Assembly (NCBI RefSeq): GCF_001949145.1
Contig: NW_019091566.1
Location: 1 to 10,079 of the forward strand
DNA from: Acanthaster planci
Lineage: Eukaryota > Echinodermata > Asteroidea > Valvatida > Acanthasteridae
Reading direction: 5' to 3'
Length of the DNA stretch: 10,079 nt
The notes under the pieces were generated by a model, which saw nothing but the letters and a program-made list of their open reading frames with translations, did not search any database and was not told where the DNA came from. Numbering within the stretch: the first letter of the stretch is position 1; each line of letters starts with the position of its first letter. Both the position numbers and the translations under genes were made by a program. Below are positions 6,526 through 10,079 of this stretch, in pieces.

Positions 6526-6569
6526 TAGCGCCGCCAAGCGGTGCGATATAGCGCCCCTTGGTGGCGCTG
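6526..6569. repeat. GC-rich inverted repeat, 21-base arms with 2-base spacer
   Basis: Arms at 6526-6546 (TAGCGCCGCCAAGCGGTGCG and one base) and 6549-6569 match as reverse complements at 16 of 21 positions, separated by TA. The surrounding 6420-6690 block is more GC-rich than its flanks. It reads open on the minus strand in two frames, but without a codon pattern. It is likely a SINE- or MITE-like repeat with an internal palindrome. Confidence 0.65.
6549..6566 (-). promoter_or_regulatory. CTCF-like motif, reverse
   Basis: The minus strand reads GCCACCAAGGGGCGCTA. This differs at one base from the canonical CCACCAGGGGGCGCTA core over those 16 positions. It is the best of three related sequences within about 150 bases. 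The same bases form the right arm of the inverted repeat, so a repeat origin of the site is likely. Confidence 0.4.
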
Positions 6570-6796
6570 TATCTTTACGACCTTTGGCAAAGGGTAGAGA
6601 CGTTCGTGCAGCCAAATCTCTGCTCTGGATACCCGTTTCGGGATTCGCATTTCCCTGACTCTGAACTTGTCTTAAGGCCAACCGCCCGCAAAACTCTACT
6701 GCAGGCCTACTGACGTGTGGGTGAACCCAGTGATGCCAGTATTTTTGGACGGTGTTTTTACAGACGTCTGCCTCGTCTTTCCTTGGTAGAGTATAA

Positions 6797-7613
6797 ACCC
6801 GTAAACAGGGCCCAACGAATATTCCTCCGTTGTATACTGGGCCCTGTCTCGATTAATAGGGATTTCTTTCAAAAACTTTATCCGGGACATCCAGGGGCAT
6901 AACTAAATATCTGCTTAATTTTATGAGCTGAAATTGCACCGGTATGTTCACTACTTACGTTGTAAAAAATCCACTAGGATGCTTTGTCCATGTTTGGAGG
7001 AAAAAATGTTACCTTTTTTGCCGTTTTCCCACTCCGTATGAATTTTCACCTGACCTGCTGACTTGTACATTACACAGTCTCCTTTGTATCGTTAAGTAAT
7101 GGTACCCAGTACGTGAGCCTGTCGGGTTTGCACCGAGACTTCAGCACCTAAGGTACGGATCTTGTTCAGATCTGCACGCGAGAGTACCTGTCGATCTAAG
7201 TAGCCTACTCGTAGAAAATTACGGCTGTTTTGTGTCGCAGCTAATACGCAATACCCTTGGTTAGTTCCCTGTCCAGTCACACACTGTGGCAAATCATTGG
7301 TATCATGGCTCGCTCTCTGTAACGTGACAGGAAAATGACGAAACAGCCGTCACTTTTGTGCAAGTGGGGCAAACTTCGTCCGGAGTGAGAAAACGGCAAA
7401 AAAGGGCAAAATTTTTTCCCTCAAATTAACAACCTAGCGGCTGATTTACACCGTAAGTAGTGAACATACAGTGCAATTTCATCTCATAAAATCAAGCGGA
7501 TGTTTAGTTACGTCCCCGGATATCCTGGATAACTTTTTCGAAAGAAATCCCTATGAAGTGGGACAGGGCCCAGTATGCGACTGAGGAGCATTCGTCGGGC
7601 CCTGTTTACGGGT
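6797..7613. mobile_element. Foldback or MITE-like element with long inverted arms
   Basis: The left arm (6797 to about 7040) is the reverse complement of the right arm (about 7370 to 7613), with roughly four fifths identity by eye. Matching landmarks include ACCCGTAAACAGGGCCC, GGGATTTCTTTC, GTTCACTACTTACG and TTTTTTGCCGTTTTC. Each arm has an inner hairpin: CAGGGCCCA (6806-6814) with TGGGCCCTG (6838-6846), and the equivalent at 7564-7572 and 7596-7604. A loop of about 330 bases lies between and encodes no recognised protein; it holds a smaller pair ACGGCTGTTT (7221-7230) and AAACAGCCGT (7341-7350). No transposase is seen, so the element would be non-autonomous. Its target-site duplication was not found, so the outer ends are uncertain. 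Confidence 0.75.
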
Positions 7614-7621
7614 CTAGGTAG

Positions 7622-7637
7622 AGTAGTACGTACTACT
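7622..7637. repeat. 16-bp perfect palindrome AGTAGTACGTACTACT
   Basis: It lies nine bases outside the right end of the foldback element, flanked by TAGAG and TAGCTCTA, which extend the symmetry imperfectly. It may belong to the element's end or to another nested insertion. Confidence 0.7.
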
Positions 7638-8031
7638 AGCTCTACTGAGTGGAGTGTTAGTATTCCTCTTAATTTTGGACGCTCCACGCTTGTACATAGA
7701 GTAAGGTGAAAACGGTTCTTAAAAATTCCAAAGACCTCTATCACCACCTACTGGCTTCTGTAAATGCCAACGTCAAACGGTTAGGGCTTCAATGATATAT
7801 TTCTGACTTAAAAATCTTACCGTTTTCGCTCGACACACGCACACCACAAGTTTTTTGCTGCCTGCTCCTTTCAAATGCACAGGTTGAGATTTTCAATCCG
7901 CAATAACTCTACATGTATGGTCGAAACATGGTCCTCCCAGAAACACGCATGAGTTGCCTATACGTGGTCTGGGCACAAGACTTGTTGATCATTAACGTTT
8001 GGAATCTTTTGGTCTGGAAACCAGACAGACA
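7638..8031. other. Gene-free stretch
   Basis: No supportable gene. The 106-codon minus-strand frame ending near 7909 has a biased composition rich in Met, Tyr, Cys and Thr that reflects ATG/TAC-rich simple sequence, and it matches nothing I know. Confidence 0.45.
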
Positions 8032-8060
8032 GTATGCATACATGCATGTACATGCACGTG
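8032..8060. repeat. Degenerate (ATGC/ATGTAC) simple-sequence tract
   Basis: TATGCATACATGCATGTACATGCACGTG is built from self-complementary ATGCAT and ATGTACAT words. It is the first dense member of the group of such words that continues to about 9932. Confidence 0.6.
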
Positions 8061-9678
8061 TAGGCTTCACAGAAGTTGTGTAGTTTGCGATGCTTATGAT
8101 GGAAGTGATTGGATTGAGTTGTGATAAATTTTCTACAATATGCATCTCCAGATGTACATTCCAGAAATACTGTGCATACATGTATAAGGAACATGTGAAC
8201 AGTAGTATACGTACATCCACTAGGTACATGTCAAAGTGTGAAAAAGATTCTAATATTTTTCAGTATGGTAAAATGACATGATATCCTGGACATCAGTTGT
8301 AATGTAAATTAAAACGGGTGTCCAACTTGTGCTAGCCTATGGTTAATATTAGACATGTGGCACTGCAGCTGTAACACGACTTCTAAAAATCTACATACAG
8401 GTGGATCATTACATTTTAAGCATTTTATTTCAAATCTATAATATTTTGGATTCTACTCCTAGAACGATGGAACTTGTACTTGTAATTAAAGAGAGGTACA
8501 ACATTCATGTACATGACAAACGATAATTCTTGTGATATTTGGCCTCCACTAGGCCATCAACCATTCAACATGATAAAGGTGCTGCAATAACTCATTGATA
8601 CCCTACAATAACTATGATATGCACACTGCTCAGTACATATTAAGTACATGTACATGGACCCTGGTTTTAGCTTAGAGCCATGACTGTCTTCAGTTTCTTT
8701 GAACCTTTTGGTTTGGTTCTTTCTCTGAGGGAATTACAGTAGTTTGTCAACTTCAGTACTAATGGGAGCTAATAACGTACTGTCCAGCTGAAATAAACCA
8801 CGTTTGTACGTGTTTAAATGCAAGTCTTCATTTCACAAGCAAGGGAAAGGTAGCATAACTGTACATGTAACTCGGGCAGTTGAATTGAATCATATTCCTT
8901 ATCGTATGTGGAGTACTTTAATTGGGTAACAATTCCACTGAATTTTTCCCAGGAACAGTTCAATATATTTCATGTACACATAGCATAGTGGCAAAGCATA
9001 GTATTTGACTTGTGTGCTGATCTGGTTCTGCCTGGTGAATACATGCGTACATGTAGCAAAAATAATGACTTTTATGTGATGATGAATAGATGAGAATTAG
9101 GCTCCCAATCATGAATATAATTCTAAATTTCATAATGGCTGACTAGTGCTTCCAAACATGCCAAAGACAAGCTATGGGGACTTCAGTGGTACTCATGATC
9201 AGTTTTGGGGAGTAAATTGATCAAATTTGACACCTGCCATGCCAATTAAAAAAGTACAAAACAAGTGGCCAATGGTTCTGTTTGATTCCATCTGCACAAC
9301 CATTAAACTTTCCAATTGGGGCAATTCACAATAAAGTGTGCCAGCAAGAGCTTAACACACAGAGGTCATTTTTCTAGTTGATGGTAAACAAAAGCATGAT
9401 TGCCTTGCCACAATTTGTATCTGAGGGTATATGTACATGTATGTCAGTAGATAAATTGTAAAAAAACTTTGATAAATTGAGCCATTCCTTGCAACAGAAA
9501 GGATTAATTAATACTGCCATTAGAAATACAATTAAAATACTGAAAGACAAGCATGAGGAGTTCAAGTTCCACCTAGCTGGTGAATGAAATTGTCACCATT
9601 TTCCAGAATGCACTTCAAAAAATGGTCTATCCTTGACAACTTACGATGTATTTGGTGGTGCACTACCACATAATTGCG
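8061..9678. other. Gene-free AT-rich stretch with scattered GTACATGTAC words
   Basis: No gene is supported. Palindromic GTACATGTAC or close relatives occur at about 8224, 8505, 8644, 8861, 8971, 9048 and 9431. Such words are frequent in lancelet, hemichordate and mollusc genomes, which is part of the reason for calling the host a marine invertebrate. The tract may be an intron or intergenic DNA. Confidence 0.5.
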
Positions 9679-9759
9679 GTACATGTACATCAAGTAGGCC
9701 TACGGATCAGATACAGTACATGTACAACCTAATGTACCAGTACATGTACATGTACATAC
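9679..9759. repeat. Cluster of GTACATGTAC palindromes
   Basis: GTACATGTACAT at 9679, GTACATGTACA at about 9716 and GTACATGTACATGTACATAC at 9740-9759 lie within 81 bases. The last contains a perfect 16-base palindrome (9740-9755). AGTAGGCCTAC, another partly self-complementary word, lies between the first two. Confidence 0.7.
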
Positions 9760-10079
9760 ACAGGTAGGAGTGCAACAGACTCACGGTAAATTCAACCATG
9801 TTCACAGTGACTTTACAAAAAGACGCTTTTACAGGGAAAGAATCCCATACTTATACCTTGACATCACTCAACATCTTGTCCACAGACATTATGAAAACTG
9901 GTCTGAATAATTCTGTTCTTAAGTACATGTATATGCTTTTGATATTTTCCCTGCTAAATTATACTTTTTAGGGCATGTTACCAATTTCTGATGGCTGATA
10001 CGTCTTCGCAGGGAAATTCAGTGATACCGTTCTATGGAATTCTTCCTGTTAAAAGGTTTACATACATTGCACTGAGCGT
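9760..10079. other. Gene-free right edge
   Basis: AT-rich, with one more GTACATGTAT word at 9923-9932. No coding frame, RNA gene or clear repeat boundary is visible before the window ends. Confidence 0.45.

Noticed and set aside
6438-6681. Two overlapping minus-strand frames of about 70 codons
   Set aside because: They lie in the GC-rich inverted repeat block, where stops are rare in several frames. No protein family is recognised.
6570-6690. tRNA-derived SINE promoter (box A and box B)
   Set aside because: GCGAATCCCG on the minus strand only loosely recalls box B, and no box A at proper spacing was found.
6717-6902. Plus-strand frame whose end resembles a minus-strand frame at 7508-7747 (shared PVNRA, ILGPV and RDFF)
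   Set aside because: The likeness comes from the inverted arms of the foldback element. Base differences fall at all three codon positions, with no third-position excess, so coding is unlikely.
7909-8229. 106-codon minus-strand frame
   Set aside because: Biased composition from ATG/TAC-rich simple sequence, no motif, and an overlapping alternative frame of similar quality.
9374-9565. 63-codon minus-strand frame with a hydrophobic N-terminus resembling a signal peptide
   Set aside because: AT-rich sequence readily gives hydrophobic codons. No conserved residues or gene context support it.

Overview
The window looks like animal (metazoan, probably marine invertebrate) genomic DNA with a compact, virus-like gene block at its left edge. 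About the first 1.3 kb is unlike the rest. It has two intronless open frames on the minus strand, separated by a 45-base AT-rich gap. The first runs off the left edge of the window. The second encodes a 171-residue protein in which 27 of 28 cysteines keep one strict three-residue register. Just upstream of the second gene lies a short copy of its own start, cut off by a stop after 18 codons. The tight packing, A/T-rich starts and TAAATG sequence over the start codons are what one expects of a large cytoplasmic DNA virus of the Nucleocytoviricota type. No virus hallmark gene is visible, so that origin is an inference, and a contig misjoin is possible.

From about 1.3 kb onward the sequence is ordinary animal non-coding DNA with decayed mobile elements. 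At 2.6-3.7 kb there are two broken pieces of Penelope-like retroelements, set head to head. A minus-strand piece carries the post-RT linker and a truncated GIY-YIG endonuclease, and runs into a GGTCTT simple repeat. A plus-strand piece carries the C-terminal end of a reverse transcriptase. They overlap in the family alignment but differ in sequence, so they probably come from two different elements.

Between 4.0 and 6.6 kb there are short structured repeats and no gene: a 21-bp tandem array, a 32-bp near-perfect palindrome with degenerate relatives nearby, a nested hairpin, and an inverted repeat whose arms resemble CTCF binding sites. A foldback element of about 0.8 kb (6797-7613), with arms of roughly 250 bases, follows. 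From 7.64 kb to the end there is no supportable gene; that stretch is AT-rich and unusually dense in palindromic GTACATGTAC words, a style seen in lancelet, hemichordate and mollusc genomes. The host cannot be fixed to a species from sequence alone.

Only the two left-edge frames look like intact coding sequence. They are co-directional and may be a viral transcription cluster. Everything else is repeat, relic or unexplained non-coding DNA.
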